In this document: piece after piece, positions 7,781 through 16,517 of the stretch
Layout: each line of letters begins with the position of its first letter
Numbering within the stretch: position 1 is the stretch's first letter
From: Microbacteriaceae bacterium VKM Ac-2854
Lineage (GTDB): Bacteria > Actinomycetota > Actinomycetes > Actinomycetales > Microbacteriaceae
Length of the DNA stretch: 64,000 nucleotides
Assembly: GCA_013205085.1 (NCBI GenBank)
Contig: JABMLH010000005.1
Coordinates: forward strand, 321,008 to 385,007
Direction: 5' to 3'
Notes under the pieces: model-generated
What the model was told of the DNA's origin: nothing
What the model saw: only the letters and a program-made list of their open reading frames with translations
The model's database searches: none
Made by a program: the position numbers and the translations under genes

Positions 7781-10700
7781 CTACGGCGTGACCACCACCA
7801 GCAGATCACCCGCGTCGACCTGCTGGGTCTTCGGCACCGCCAGGCGCTGCACCGTGCCGCCCACCGGCGTGGTGATCGCGGCCTCCATCTTCATCGCCTC
7901 GATCGTCGCAACGGCGGCGCCGGCCTCGACGGTGTCGCCCACCTGCACCTTGAGCGTCACAACACCCGAGAACGGAGCCGCGACCTGGCCGGGCTGCGAC
8001 TTGTCGGCCTTCTCCGCGCTCTTGGACTCGACCACGATAGTCTTGTCGCGGACGAAGACCGGGCGCAGCTGTCCGTTGAGGATGGTCATCACCGTCCGCA
8101 TGCCCTTGTCGTCTGCGTCACCGATCGCTTCCAGGCCGACGTAGAGCCGCACGCCCTTGGCGATCTCGACCACGTGCTCCTCGCCCTGGCGCAGGCCGTA
8201 GAGGTAGTCGACCGTGTCGAGCTTGGAGATGTCGCCGTAGCTCTCGCGGACCTCCTCGAAAGACTTCGTCGGGCCGGCGAACAGCAGCCGGTTCAGCGTC
8301 GACCGGCGCACGTTCGCGTCGTCGCCGGTCAGCGCGGCCTGATCCTCGGCCGAGATCTCGCTCTCGACCACCCGGACGTTGCGGCCGGCCAGCACCTTGC
8401 TGCGGAACGGCTCCGGCCAGCCGCCCGGCAGCTCACCCAGTTCGCCCGCCATGAAGCCGACGACCGAATCGGGGATGTCGTAGTTCTGCGGGTTCGCCTC
8501 GAACTCGGCCGAATCGGCGTTCACCGCCGCGAGGTGCAGGGCGAGGTCGCCGACCACCTTGGACGACGGCGTCACCTTCGGCACGCGACCGAGGATGCCG
8601 TTCGCCGCCGCGTAGAGGTCCTCCACGACCTCGAAGCGGTCGGCGAGACCGAGCGCGATCGCCTGCTGGCGCAGGTTGGAGAGCTGACCGCCCGGGATCT
8701 CGTGCTTGTACACGCGCCCGGTCGGACCCGGAAGACCGGACTCGAACGGTCGGTAGACCTGACGAACGGCCTCCCAGTACGGCTCCAGATCGGAGACCGC
8801 CTGCAGCGAGAGGCCGGTGTCGCGCTCGGTGTGCGCGAGGGCGGCGACCAGGGCGGACGCCGAGGGCTGACTGGTCGTGCCCGCCATCGGTGCACTGGCG
8901 ACGTCCACCGCGTCCGCGCCGGCAGCGGAGGCCGCGAGCAGGGTCGCGAGCTGGCCACCCGGGGTGTCGTGCGTGTGCACGTGCACCGGCAGATCGAACC
9001 GCGAGCGGAACGCCTCGACCAGCTTCGCCGCGGCGAACGGACGCAGCAGTCCCGCCATGTCCTTGATCGCCAGCACGTGCGCGCCGGCGTCCACGATCTG
9101 CTCCGCGAGCCGGAGGTAGTAGTCCAGCGTGTAGAGATCCTCGGCCGGGTCGAGCAGGTCGCCGGTGTAGCAGACCGCCACCTCGGCGATGGTCGAACCG
9201 GTGGCCAGCACCGCGTCGATCGCCGGACGCATCTGGTTCACGTCGTTCAGGGCGTCGAAGATCCGGAAGATGTCGATGCCCGTGCTCGCGGCCTCGGCGA
9301 CGAAGGCGTCGGTGACGGCCGTCGGGTACGGCGTGTAGCCGACGGTGTTGCGGCCGCGCAGCAGCATCTGGATGTTCACGTTCGGCAGCGCCTCCCGCAG
9401 GGCGGCGAGCCGTTCCCACGGATCCTCGCCGAGGAAGCGCAGCGCGACGTCATAGGTCGCTCCGCCCCAGGCCTCGACCGAGAGCAGCTCGGGCGTCATC
9501 CGCGCCACGTAGGGAGCGACCGCGACCAGGTCGCGGGTGCGCACGCGGGTGGCGAGCAGCGACTGGTGCGCATCGCGCATCGTCGTCTCGGTCACGGCCA
9601 GCGCGGTCTGCGCACGCAGCGCCTCCGCGAAGCCCTTGGGCCCGAGCTCCAGCAGCTTCTGCCGGGAGCCGGCCGGCGCGGGCTGGGACAGGTCGATCGC
9701 GGGCAGCTTCGCGGCCGGGTCGACGGATCCGGAGCGCGCACCGTTGGGCTGGTTGACCGTGACCTCGGCGAGCCAGTTCAACAGCTTGGTGCCGCGGTCG
9801 CGCGACTCGCGGCCGGTGAGCAGCTGCGGACGCTCGTCGATGAACGAGGTGCTCAGGTCGCCGGCGGCGAACTCCGGGTCATCCAGCACGGCCTGCAAGA
9901 ACGGGATGTTCGTGGAGACGCCGCGGATGCGGAACTCGGCCAGGGCGCGCTTGGCCCGGTTCACCGCAGCGGTGAAGTCACGGCCGCGGCAGGTGAGCTT
10001 GGCCAGCATCGAGTCGAAGTGCGGGCTGATCTGCGCACCGGCGTTGATCGTGCCGCCGTCGAGGCGGATGCCGCCGCCGCCGGGCGAGCGATACGTGGTG
10101 ATCTTGCCGGTGTCGGGTCGGAATCCGGCGGCCGGGTCCTCCGTCGTGATGCGGCACTGCAGGGCCGCACCGTGCAGGTGGATCTGGTCCTGCATGAGGC
10201 CCAGCTCCTTCAGCGACTGGCCGTAGGCGATCCGCATCTGCGAGGCGACGAGGTCGACGTCGGTGACCTCCTCGGTCACGGTGTGCTCGACCTGGATGCG
10301 CGGGTTCATCTCGATGAACACGTGCTCGCCCTTGCGCTCCCCCGCCGTGTCGAGCAGGAACTCGACGGTGCCGGCGTTGATGTAGCCGATCGACTTCGCG
10401 AAGGCGATCGCGTGGGCGTACATCGCCTGGCGGGTCTTCTCGTCCAGGTTCGGCGCCGGCGCGATCTCGACGACCTTCTGGTGACGCCGCTGCACCGAGC
10501 AGTCGCGCTCGAACAGGTGCACCGTCTCGCCGTCGGCGGACGCCAGGATCTGCACCTCGATGTGCCGGGGCCTGACGACGGCCTGCTCGATGAACATCGT
10601 CGCGTCGCCGAACGCGCTGTCGGCCTCGCGCATGGCCGCCTCGAGCGCGGCGCGGAGATCCTCCGGCTTGTCGACGCGGCGCATGCCGCGACCGCCACCA

Positions 10701-11185
10701 CCGGCGACGGCCTTGGCGAAGACCGGGAAACCGATCTCCTCCGCGCCGGCGATCAGGACGTCGAGGTCCGTCGTGGCCGGAGTCGACTTCAGCACCGGCA
10801 CGCCGGCCGCGATCGCGTGGTTCTTCGCGGTGACCTTGTTGCCGGCCATCTCGAGCACCGACGACGGCGGTCCGATGAAGGTGATCCCCGCATCCGCCGC
10901 CGCCTGGGCGAGGTCGGGATTCTCGGAGAGGAAGCCGTAGCCGGGGTAGATGGCATCGGCGCCACTCTCCACCGCGACGCGGACGATCTCGCTGACATCG
11001 AGGTACGCGCGGACCGGATGGCCCTTCTCCCCGATCTGGTAGGCCTCATCGGCCTTGAGCCGATGCATCGAATTGCGGTCCTCGTAGGGGAACACCGCAA
11101 CGGTCTTCGCGCCCAGCTCGTACGCTGCGCGGAAGGCTCTGATCGCGATCTCTCCACGATTGGCCACAAGGATCTTCTTGAACAT
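7781..11185 (-). CDS. pyc: Pyruvate carboxylase
   Basis: A 1134-residue biotin enzyme making oxaloacetate from pyruvate and bicarbonate with ATP, an anaplerotic step. Domain order is that of single-chain enzymes: biotin carboxylase (about 1-450, with GGGGRGMR and EMNPRIQVEHTVTEEV), carboxyltransferase (about 530-830, with RDAHQSLLATR and HVHTHDTPGGQ), a PC central domain, and a C-terminal biotin carrier domain with biotinyl Lys1099 in EAMKMEA. Start is ATG at 11183-11185 with AAAGG 6 nt upstream; the open frame extends further, but those residues are not part of the family. The cell also has PEP carboxylase at 17 kb, giving two anaplerotic routes. Confidence 0.96.
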   Translation of the reverse strand: MFKKILVANRGEIAIRAFRAAYELGAKTVAVFPYEDRNSMHRLKADEAYQIGEKGHPVRAYLDVSEIVRVAVESGADAIYPGYGFLSENPDLAQAAADAGITFIGPPSSVLEMAGNKVTAKNHAIAAGVPVLKSTPATTDLDVLIAGAEEIGFPVFAKAVAGGGGRGMRRVDKPEDLRAALEAAMREADSAFGDATMFIEQAVVRPRHIEVQILASADGETVHLFERDCSVQRRHQKVVEIAPAPNLDEKTRQAMYAHAIAFAKSIGYINAGTVEFLLDTAGERKGEHVFIEMNPRIQVEHTVTEEVTDVDLVASQMRIAYGQSLKELGLMQDQIHLHGAALQCRITTEDPAAGFRPDTGKITTYRSPGGGGIRLDGGTINAGAQISPHFDSMLAKLTCRGRDFTAAVNRAKRALAEFRIRGVSTNIPFLQAVLDDPEFAAGDLSTSFIDERPQLLTGRESRDRGTKLLNWLAEVTVNQPNGARSGSVDPAAKLPAIDLSQPAPAGSRQKLLELGPKGFAEALRAQTALAVTETTMRDAHQSLLATRVRTRDLVAVAPYVARMTPELLSVEAWGGATYDVALRFLGEDPWERLAALREALPNVNIQMLLRGRNTVGYTPYPTAVTDAFVAEAASTGIDIFRIFDALNDVNQMRPAIDAVLATGSTIAEVAVCYTGDLLDPAEDLYTLDYYLRLAEQIVDAGAHVLAIKDMAGLLRPFAAAKLVEAFRSRFDLPVHVHTHDTPGGQLATLLAASAAGADAVDVASAPMAGTTSQPSASALVAALAHTERDTGLSLQAVSDLEPYWEAVRQVYRPFESGLPGPTGRVYKHEIPGGQLSNLRQQAIALGLADRFEVVEDLYAAANGILGRVPKVTPSSKVVGDLALHLAAVNADSAEFEANPQNYDIPDSVVGFMAGELGELPGGWPEPFRSKVLAGRNVRVVESEISAEDQAALTGDDANVRRSTLNRLLFAGPTKSFEEVRESYGDISKLDTVDYLYGLRQGEEHVVEIAKGVRLYVGLEAIGDADDKGMRTVMTILNGQLRPVFVRDKTIVVESKSAEKADKSQPGQVAAPFSGVVTLKVQVGDTVEAGAAVATIEAMKMEAAITTPVGGTVQRLAVPKTQQVDAGDLLVVVTP

Positions 11186-11262
11186 GGGCACCTTTCCCCG
11201 GGCACGCGGCACGCAGCAAACGGTTAGGTTCTCCAACACTACTGAAAGTAAAGTGACTACCC

Positions 11263-12075
11263 ATGCATGTACTCAGCGTGAGCTCCCTCAAGGGCGGCGT
11301 CGGAAAGACCACCGTGACCCTCGGCCTGGCCTCCGCGGCGTTCTCCAAAGGACTGCGCACGCTCGTGGTCGACCTCGACCCGCAGTCCGACGTCTCCACC
11401 GGTATGGACATCAACGTCGCCGGCCACCTCAACGTGGCGGATGTGTTGACCTCCCCCAAGGAGAAGATCGTCCGCGCGGCCATCGCCCCGTCCGGCTGGA
11501 CGAAGGAGCGCCAGGGCGTCGTCGACGTGATGATCGGCAGCCCGTCGGCGATCAACTTCGACGGCCCGCACCCCAGCATCCGCGACATCTGGAAGCTCGA
11601 GGAGGCGCTGGCCACCGTCGAGGCCGATTACGACCTGGTGCTGATCGACTGCGCCCCTTCGCTGAACGCGCTGACGCGCACGGCGTGGGCCGCGAGCGAC
11701 CGCGTGGCCGTCGTCACCGAGCCGGGCCTGTTCTCCGTCGCCGCCGCCGACCGGGCGTTGCGCGCGATCGAGGAGATCCGCCGCGGCCTCAGCCCGCGCC
11801 TGCAGCCGCTGGGCATCATCGTGAACCGTGCCCGCGTGCAGTCGCTGGAGCACCAGTTCCGGATCAAGGAGCTGCGCGACATGTTCGGCCCCCTGGTACT
11901 CAGCCCCCAGCTGCCCGAGCGCACCTCGCTGCAGCAGGCTCAGGGCGCGGCGAAGCCCGTGCACGTCTGGCCCGGCGAGAGCGCCCAGGAGATGGCGCAC
12001 AATTTCGACGTGCTGCTCGACCGCGTCATCCGCACCGGCCGCATCGGCGAACAGGCCGAACTCACCTCGAAGTAA
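11263..12075 (+). CDS. ParA-family ATPase
   Basis: A 270-residue ParA/Soj-like ATPase: deviant Walker A (LKGGVGKTTVTLGLASAAF), Walker A' region VVDLDPQSDVSTG, and LVLIDCAPSLNALTRTAW. No parB is adjacent, so this is an orphan ParA rather than a complete partition pair; its cargo is unknown. It is divergent from pyc. A TAAAGT hexamer ends 8 nt before the ATG, so the leader is very short or absent. It is unrelated in detail to the longer MinD-like protein on the other side of pyc. Downstream lies the 348-nt gap to the MerR gene, which holds two long inverted repeats. Confidence 0.88.
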   Translation: MHVLSVSSLKGGVGKTTVTLGLASAAFSKGLRTLVVDLDPQSDVSTGMDINVAGHLNVADVLTSPKEKIVRAAIAPSGWTKERQGVVDVMIGSPSAINFDGPHPSIRDIWKLEEALATVEADYDLVLIDCAPSLNALTRTAWAASDRVAVVTEPGLFSVAAADRALRAIEEIRRGLSPRLQPLGIIVNRARVQSLEHQFRIKELRDMFGPLVLSPQLPERTSLQQAQGAAKPVHVWPGESAQEMAHNFDVLLDRVIRTGRIGEQAELTSK

Positions 12076-12108
12076 CCCTCACGCTCCGCAGGGATCCCTT
12101 GCGCAGCA

Positions 12109-12176
12109 CTGGCGCGGGGTTGTCAGCGCTTTCCGCGAGCGCCAGCGAGCGGGACGCGGTGACAACCCCGCGCCAG
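12109..12176. repeat. GGGTTGTCA-type inverted repeat, copy 1
   Basis: Perfect 17-bp arms: CTGGCGCGGGGTTGTCA at 12109-12125 and its complement at 12160-12176, with a 34-nt loop. It lies between the convergent ParA and MerR genes. It belongs to the dispersed family also seen at 12316, 19766, 26313, 33816 and 63219. Probable role: bidirectional terminator or mobile palindromic element. This copy and copy 2 account for most of the 348-nt gap 12076-12423; nothing else was recognised there. Confidence 0.85.
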
Positions 12177-12315
12177 GGAACAAGCAACGCGCGCGAAGCG
12201 CCGCGTTGCGGGGTCACCCCTCAGATGACGTCACGCTGCGATCGACCTCGCGTCACGACTTCCCCTGCAACGCGGTCGCCCGCGCAACCCACGGCAGCAC
12301 CATGCCGAGACGATC

Positions 12316-12384
12316 GGGTTGTCACTTCGTCCCGCGGCATCGCAATCTGACGTGATCCCCTGGCGCGGGACGAAGTGACAACCC
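12316..12384. repeat. GGGTTGTCA-type inverted repeat, copy 2
   Basis: Perfect 21-bp arms at 12316-12336 (begins GGGTTGTCACTTCGTCCC) and 12364-12384, loop 27 nt. It is the longest perfect stem of the family and the second copy in the same convergent gap. There is no U tract on either side. Confidence 0.88.
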
Positions 12385-12423
12385 TTTCCAGGGGTCCGCG
12401 CTGAAGGAAGCGAACGCCGAAAC

Positions 12424-12972
12424 TCAGCCGACCTTGCGCGCCGCGCGTCGTGCGGACAGCTCGTCCATCGGGTCGACCGACTGGCTGCCGATGTCGACGA
12501 GGCTGGATTCGACCTCGCGGAGCACCTTGCCGACGGCGATGCCGAAGACACCCTGCCCGCGGCTGAGCAGGTCGATCACCTCGTCGTTCGAGGTGCAGAG
12601 GTAGACGCTGGCGCCATCGCTCATCAGCGTGGTCTGGGCGAGGTCGTCGACGCCGGATTCGCGCAGCTGGTTCACCGCGGTGCGGATCTGCTGCAGCGAG
12701 ATGCCCGTGTCGAGCAGGCGCTTGACCAGCTTCAGAACCAGGATGTCGCGGAAGCCGTAGAGGCGCTGGGTGCCGGAGCCGGAGGCGCCACGAACGGTCG
12801 GCTCGACGAGTTCGGTGCGCGCCCAGTAGTCGAGCTGGCGGTAGCTGATGCCGGCTGCGCGCGCGGCGACCGCACCGCGATAGCCCCTGTCGGCGTCGAG
12901 TTCCGGCAGGCCATCCGTGAACAGCAGACCGGAGTAGCGATCACCGCTGGTATCGCGGCTGACTTCACTCAT
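12424..12972 (-). CDS. MerR-family transcriptional regulator (Rv1830-like)
   Basis: A 182-residue DNA-binding protein with a winged-helix MerR domain: AGISYRQLDYWARTELVEPT, then RLYGFRDILVLKLVKRLLDTG. The C-terminal half (LRESGVDDLAQTTLMSDG, then a segment ending LLSRGQGVFGIAVGKV) matches my recollection of the actinobacterial Rv1830 type and has no metal-binding cysteines. ATG has GAGAGG 7 nt upstream. It lies near the ftsR/garA genes, as in mycobacteria, although the small nuclease gene that separates the two MerR genes there is absent here. A TAGCGT hexamer on the minus strand near 13021 is a candidate -10 in the upstream gap. Confidence 0.85.
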   Translation of the reverse strand: MSEVSRDTSGDRYSGLLFTDGLPELDADRGYRGAVAARAAGISYRQLDYWARTELVEPTVRGASGSGTQRLYGFRDILVLKLVKRLLDTGISLQQIRTAVNQLRESGVDDLAQTTLMSDGASVYLCTSNDEVIDLLSRGQGVFGIAVGKVLREVESSLVDIGSQSVDPMDELSARRAARKVG

Positions 12973-13083
12973 GCGGTTGCCTCTCGGATCTGCGCGTCGG
13001 TTGATCCGTTCGCAGGGTCTACGCTACCGACCCACCAGGGGGCATTCAACGACATCCGCGTGATCGCGTCGGCGTGTCGCGGC

Positions 13084-13782
13084 TCAGGCCCGCCCGATGC
13101 GGCCGAGGGCCGAACGCACCATGGCCGATCGCACGGTGCCCAGGTGCGCCGAGATATCGGCGGCGCGTTCCGCTGCCGCGGCCGCGGATCCGCTGCCGCG
13201 ACGCATCCCGGACGCGACCGCACTCTCGATCAGGTTGATCTCGCGTTCGATGGAGGCTCGCAGCGGGCGCAGGTGCCGCGGTTCGATGCCGGATCGTCCC
13301 AGCTCGACGAGCGCCTTCAGGGTGATGACCGCGTCCTCACCGTAGTGCTCGCCCGCGCGGAGGAAGCCCGCGCCGACCGCCTCGGTGACGAGTTCGGGGC
13401 TGGCCTCCGCCTCCGCGACCAGCTGATCCCGGGTGAGCCGCTTGACCGGCGCCAGCAGCGACGCCGGCCCGGAGGTGCCACCTGGCAGAGTCGGCTCGCG
13501 GCCCGCATCGACGTCGTCGAGGTAGGCCTTGATCACCTTGAGCGGCAGGTAGTGGTCGCGCTGCATGGCGAGCACCATCCGCAGCCGCTCGACGTCGGAC
13601 TGGGAGAACTTGCGGTAGCCGGACTCCGTGCGGGCGGGCGAGACGAGACCCTGCTCCTCCAGGAATCGCAGCTTGGACGGCGAGACGTCGGCGAACTCGG
13701 GGGCGAGGCGGGCGAGCACCTGGCCGATGCTCAGCATCGCGAGAGGGCCGGACGTCGCGGCCCGGGCGGTGGCGCGTGGCAC
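13084..13782 (-). CDS. ftsR: MerR-like regulator FtsR
   Basis: A 232-residue regulator of the FtsR (Rv1828) type, which in corynebacteria activates ftsZ. The N-terminal helix-turn-helix reads MLSIGQVLARLAPEFADVSP followed by SKLRFLEEQGLVSPAR, then SGYRKFSQSDVERLRMV. The central part and C-terminal helices have the family pattern. Start is taken as GTG at 13780-13782, 2 nt after the garA-like stop codon, so translation is probably coupled. An internal ATG at MLSIG is the alternative. Function is inferred from family and from its position beside the FHA gene. Confidence 0.85.
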   Translation of the reverse strand: MPRATARAATSGPLAMLSIGQVLARLAPEFADVSPSKLRFLEEQGLVSPARTESGYRKFSQSDVERLRMVLAMQRDHYLPLKVIKAYLDDVDAGREPTLPGGTSGPASLLAPVKRLTRDQLVAEAEASPELVTEAVGAGFLRAGEHYGEDAVITLKALVELGRSGIEPRHLRPLRASIEREINLIESAVASGMRRGSGSAAAAAERAADISAHLGTVRSAMVRSALGRIGRA

Positions 13783-13784
13783 GC

Positions 13785-14291
13785 CTAGGCGTCCGTGGCG
13801 ACGGCGAGATCGGCGCGCGACGCGTAGAACGTGAGCCGGAACTTGCCGACCTGCACCTCGGATCCGTCGAACAGGATCGCGGATTCGATGCGCACGCCGT
13901 CGAAGTACGTGCCGTTCAGGGAGCCGTGGTCGCGGACCTCGAAGGTCTTCCCGCGGCGGATGAAGTCGGCGTGACGGCGCGAGACGGTGACGTCGTCGAG
14001 GAAGATGTCGGCATCCGGGTGCCGGCCCACGGTGGTGGTGTCGGTGTCCAGCAGGAAGCGAGCGCCGGTGTTGGGGCCGCGGCGCACTACGAGGAGCGCG
14101 GATCCGGACGGCAGGGCGACGACGGCCTCGGCTTCCTCGCGCGAGGCCTTGTTGTCGAGCGCCGCCAGCTGAGCCCCGATGTCATCGGTGAAGGTCAGTG
14201 TGGTGTCGGTCGACGCACCATCGTTCGCCGATCCCACCGAAGTGGCGGCGGACCCGGCGTCGATGCGCTCTTCGCGTTCGGACTTTTCCAA
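13785..14291 (-). CDS. garA: FHA-domain protein GarA/OdhI-like
   Basis: A 168-residue protein with an N-terminal flexible tail and a C-terminal forkhead-associated domain (PNTGARFLLDTDTTTVGRHP, then TVSRRHADF and DHGSLNGTYFDG). GarA/OdhI proteins bind and inhibit 2-oxoglutarate dehydrogenase and adjust glutamate metabolism. Phosphorylation of a threonine pair in the tail by Ser/Thr kinases switches this off. The tail here has DTTLTF, a plausible equivalent of the ETTSVF motif. Start is TTG at 14289-14291 with a strong GGGAGG 6 nt upstream. It is followed directly by ftsR, the conserved actinobacterial order. Confidence 0.88.
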   Translation of the reverse strand: MEKSEREERIDAGSAATSVGSANDGASTDTTLTFTDDIGAQLAALDNKASREEAEAVVALPSGSALLVVRRGPNTGARFLLDTDTTTVGRHPDADIFLDDVTVSRRHADFIRRGKTFEVRDHGSLNGTYFDGVRIESAILFDGSEVQVGKFRLTFYASRADLAVATDA

Positions 14292-14375
14292 GACGTGCCT
14301 CCCTGTCGGTCCAGCGTAACGGAATACCGACCCCCATCGGACGCCACTTCCGCGCCGGGACGACCGGATCGTCGA

Positions 14376-14948
14376 TCAGGCGACGCGGGTGATCCGGACG
14401 GTCTGGATGGCGTACACGATTCCGGCCCACCAGTACAGGAAGGCGCCCCAGAGCGCGAACGCCCAGCCGACCGGCACGGAGACCGCGCTGATCGCCGGGA
14501 ACGCCTGGCCGAGCATGATCAGCGGGAGCGCGTAGAACAGCGCGAAGGTCGCGAATTTGCCCAGGTGATGCACCGGCAGCGGGCCGAATCCGTGGTTCGC
14601 GAGAACGACGCCGAGCACGAGCAGCATCACATCGCGGGCGACGATCACCGCGACCAGCCACCACGGCACCAGTTCGCGCCAGGCCAGGCCGATCACGGTC
14701 GCGAAGATGTACAGCCGATCGGCCGCCGGGTCGAGCACCTGGCCGAGCTTCGTGATCTGGTGCAGCCGGCGTGCCAGATAGCCGTCGAGGTAGTCCGTGA
14801 CGCTGGAGATCACCAGCGTCAGCAGCGCGAGGGCATCCTGCCCGCTGGCGACGAGCACGAGGAAGACCGGGACCAGCAGCAGCCGGATCATGCTGAGGAT
14901 GTTCGGGATCGTCCAGATCCGCGAGCTGATCTCCTCGTCCGCTACCAC
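14376..14948 (-). CDS. CDP-alcohol phosphatidyltransferase (PgsA-like)
   Basis: A 190-residue integral membrane enzyme that transfers a phosphatidyl group from CDP-diacylglycerol to an alcohol acceptor. The family motif D-x2-DG-x2-AR-x8-G-x3-D-x3-D is complete: D52, D55, D73 and D77 in TDYLDGYLARRLHQITKLGQ and VLDPAAD. About five or six hydrophobic segments follow. GTG start; TAGGCT ends 6 nt before it, so the mRNA is probably leaderless. It precedes garA/ftsR as in other actinobacteria, where this paralogue is called PgsA2. Whether the product is phosphatidylglycerol phosphate or another lipid cannot be read from sequence. Confidence 0.88.
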   Translation of the reverse strand: MVADEEISSRIWTIPNILSMIRLLLVPVFLVLVASGQDALALLTLVISSVTDYLDGYLARRLHQITKLGQVLDPAADRLYIFATVIGLAWRELVPWWLVAVIVARDVMLLVLGVVLANHGFGPLPVHHLGKFATFALFYALPLIMLGQAFPAISAVSVPVGWAFALWGAFLYWWAGIVYAIQTVRITRVA

Positions 14949-14954
14949 GGCCCC

Positions 14955-14960
14955 AGCCTA
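14955..14960 (-). promoter_or_regulatory. Candidate leaderless -10 for pgsA-like gene
   Basis: TAGGCT on the minus strand, separated by 6 nt (GGGGCC) from the GTG start at 14948. It lies in the 20-nt gap after the zwf stop codon. Confidence 0.6.
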
Positions 14961-14968
14961 CGTCGCCG

Positions 14969-16435
14969 CTACTTCTTGTCGCGCCAGACCCGCTCGAACG
15001 GCAGCCGCCACGCGTGCGGGGCGATCAGCTGGTGGATCGCGTTCGGACCCCAGGATCCGGGGGCGTACAGGCGCACCGGCGGCGGATCCTGCAGCAGCGG
15101 GGCGGAGACCTCCCAGAGGCGCTCGATTCCCTCCGCCGTTGTGAAGAGGGTGTGGTCGCCGCGCATCGCATCGAGGATGAGCCGCTCGTACGCCTCGAGA
15201 GCATCGCCGGCCCGATCGGTCTCCTGCAGCGCGAACTGCATGCTCAACTTGTCCAGCCGCATGCCGGGACCGGGGCGCTTGCCGTAGAACGACAGCGACA
15301 CCTTGGACGCGTCGGCGAGGTCGAAGGTCAGGTGGTCCGGGCCGTGCGCCCCGACGCCGGACCCCTGCGGGAACATGCTCTTGGGAGGTTCGCGGAAGGC
15401 GATCGAGATGATGCGCTGGCCCTCCGCCATCCGTTTGCCGGTGCGCAGGTAGAACGGCACCCCCGCCCAGCGCCAGTTGTCGATCTCGCACTTGAGGGCG
15501 ACGAAGGTGTCGGTTTCGGAATCGGGCGCCACGCCCGGCTCGTCGCGGTAGCCGATGTACTGGCCGCGGACCACGTTCTCGGGGTTCAACGGACGCATCG
15601 AGCGGAAGACCTTGTTCTTCTCCTCGCTGATCGCCTGCGGTTCCAGCGCCGTCGGCGGCTCCATCGCCATGAACGCCAGCACCTGGAACAGGTGGGTGAC
15701 GACCATGTCCTTGTACGCGCCGGTGGATTCGTAGAACTCGGCCCGGCGATCGAGCGTCAGCTTCTCGGGGATGTCGATCTGCACGTGATCGATGAAGTTG
15801 CGGTTCCAGATCGGCTCGAACAGGCCGTTCGCGAAGCGGAACGCGAGGATGTTCTGCGCCGGCTCCTTGCCGAGGAAGTGGTCGATCCGGAAGATCTGGC
15901 TCTCGTCGAAGGTCTCGTGCAGCTCGGCGTTCAGGTGCACCGCGGAGTCGAGGTCGACGCCGAAGGGCTTCTCCATGATGATGCGGGAGTGCTCGACCAG
16001 ATCGGCCTCCGCCAGCATCTTGACCACCGACAGCGCGGCCTTGGGCGGCACGCTGAGGTAGTGCAGGCGGCGGGACTCGGGACCGAGCTGCTTCTCGGCG
16101 TCGCGGACGGCCTTGGCCAGCGCCTTCGGGCCGGCGGACTGCGGCACGTAGCTGAGTTTGGAGGCGAAGCGGTCCCACTGCTCCGGCGTGAGCGAGCGGC
16201 TGCCGAACTCGTCGTAGGCGAGCTTCGCGAAGGCGCGGAACGAGGCGTCGTCGTGCTCCTCCAGAGAGGTTCCGACGATGCGCAGGTCGGGGGCGAGGGA
16301 CGACAGGGCCAGGTGCGCCATCCCGGGGATGAGCTTGCGCCGGGAGAGATCGCCGACGGCGCCGAAGAGGACGACGACATGGGGCGTGGCTTGCTCGGAC
16401 TGGGCGGCGATGGAAGCTGCGGGGGTCTCGGTCAC
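14969..16435 (-). CDS. zwf: Glucose-6-phosphate 1-dehydrogenase
   Basis: A 488-residue enzyme oxidising glucose 6-phosphate to the lactone and making NADPH, entry to the pentose phosphate pathway. Nucleotide-binding segment LFGAVGDLSRRKLIPGM, substrate-binding and catalytic RIDHFLGKEPAQNILAFRFA, and EKPFGVDLDSA are all present; length is typical. GTG start at 16433-16435; AATGAT on the minus strand ends 6 nt before it, so transcription probably begins at the start codon. Upstream lies the terminator of the tryptophan-rich micropeptide unit, which would insulate zwf. It is not next to opcA, tal or tkt here. Confidence 0.95.
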   Translation of the reverse strand: MTETPAASIAAQSEQATPHVVVLFGAVGDLSRRKLIPGMAHLALSSLAPDLRIVGTSLEEHDDASFRAFAKLAYDEFGSRSLTPEQWDRFASKLSYVPQSAGPKALAKAVRDAEKQLGPESRRLHYLSVPPKAALSVVKMLAEADLVEHSRIIMEKPFGVDLDSAVHLNAELHETFDESQIFRIDHFLGKEPAQNILAFRFANGLFEPIWNRNFIDHVQIDIPEKLTLDRRAEFYESTGAYKDMVVTHLFQVLAFMAMEPPTALEPQAISEEKNKVFRSMRPLNPENVVRGQYIGYRDEPGVAPDSETDTFVALKCEIDNWRWAGVPFYLRTGKRMAEGQRIISIAFREPPKSMFPQGSGVGAHGPDHLTFDLADASKVSLSFYGKRPGPGMRLDKLSMQFALQETDRAGDALEAYERLILDAMRGDHTLFTTAEGIERLWEVSAPLLQDPPPVRLYAPGSWGPNAIHQLIAPHAWRLPFERVWRDKK

Positions 16436-16441
16436 GCCTCG

Positions 16442-16447
16442 ATCATT
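16442..16447 (-). promoter_or_regulatory. Candidate leaderless -10 for zwf
   Basis: AATGAT on the minus strand followed by CGAGGC and the GTG start. The -35 region would fall inside the terminator stem at 16458-16490. Confidence 0.5.
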
Positions 16448-16457
16448 CCAGACGAAA

Positions 16458-16490
16458 GCCCCGCATCCCGTGCTGGGCGGGATGCGGGGC
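16458..16490 (-). terminator. Terminator of tryptophan-rich micropeptide unit
   Basis: Perfect 13-bp GC-rich stem, GCCCCGCATCCCG at 16458-16470 with its complement at 16478-16490, loop of 7 nt. On the minus strand it is followed by CTTTC. It starts 27 nt after the stop codon of the 28-residue peptide and ends 22 nt before zwf. Confidence 0.8.
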
Positions 16491-16517
16491 CGTCAGAAGA
16501 CCGTCAGGAGCGGTGGA

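Noticed and set aside
11263..12075. Chromosome partition locus parAB
   Set aside because: Only ParA-like ATPases are present (here and at 6343); no parB gene or 16-bp parS-like palindrome was seen near them.
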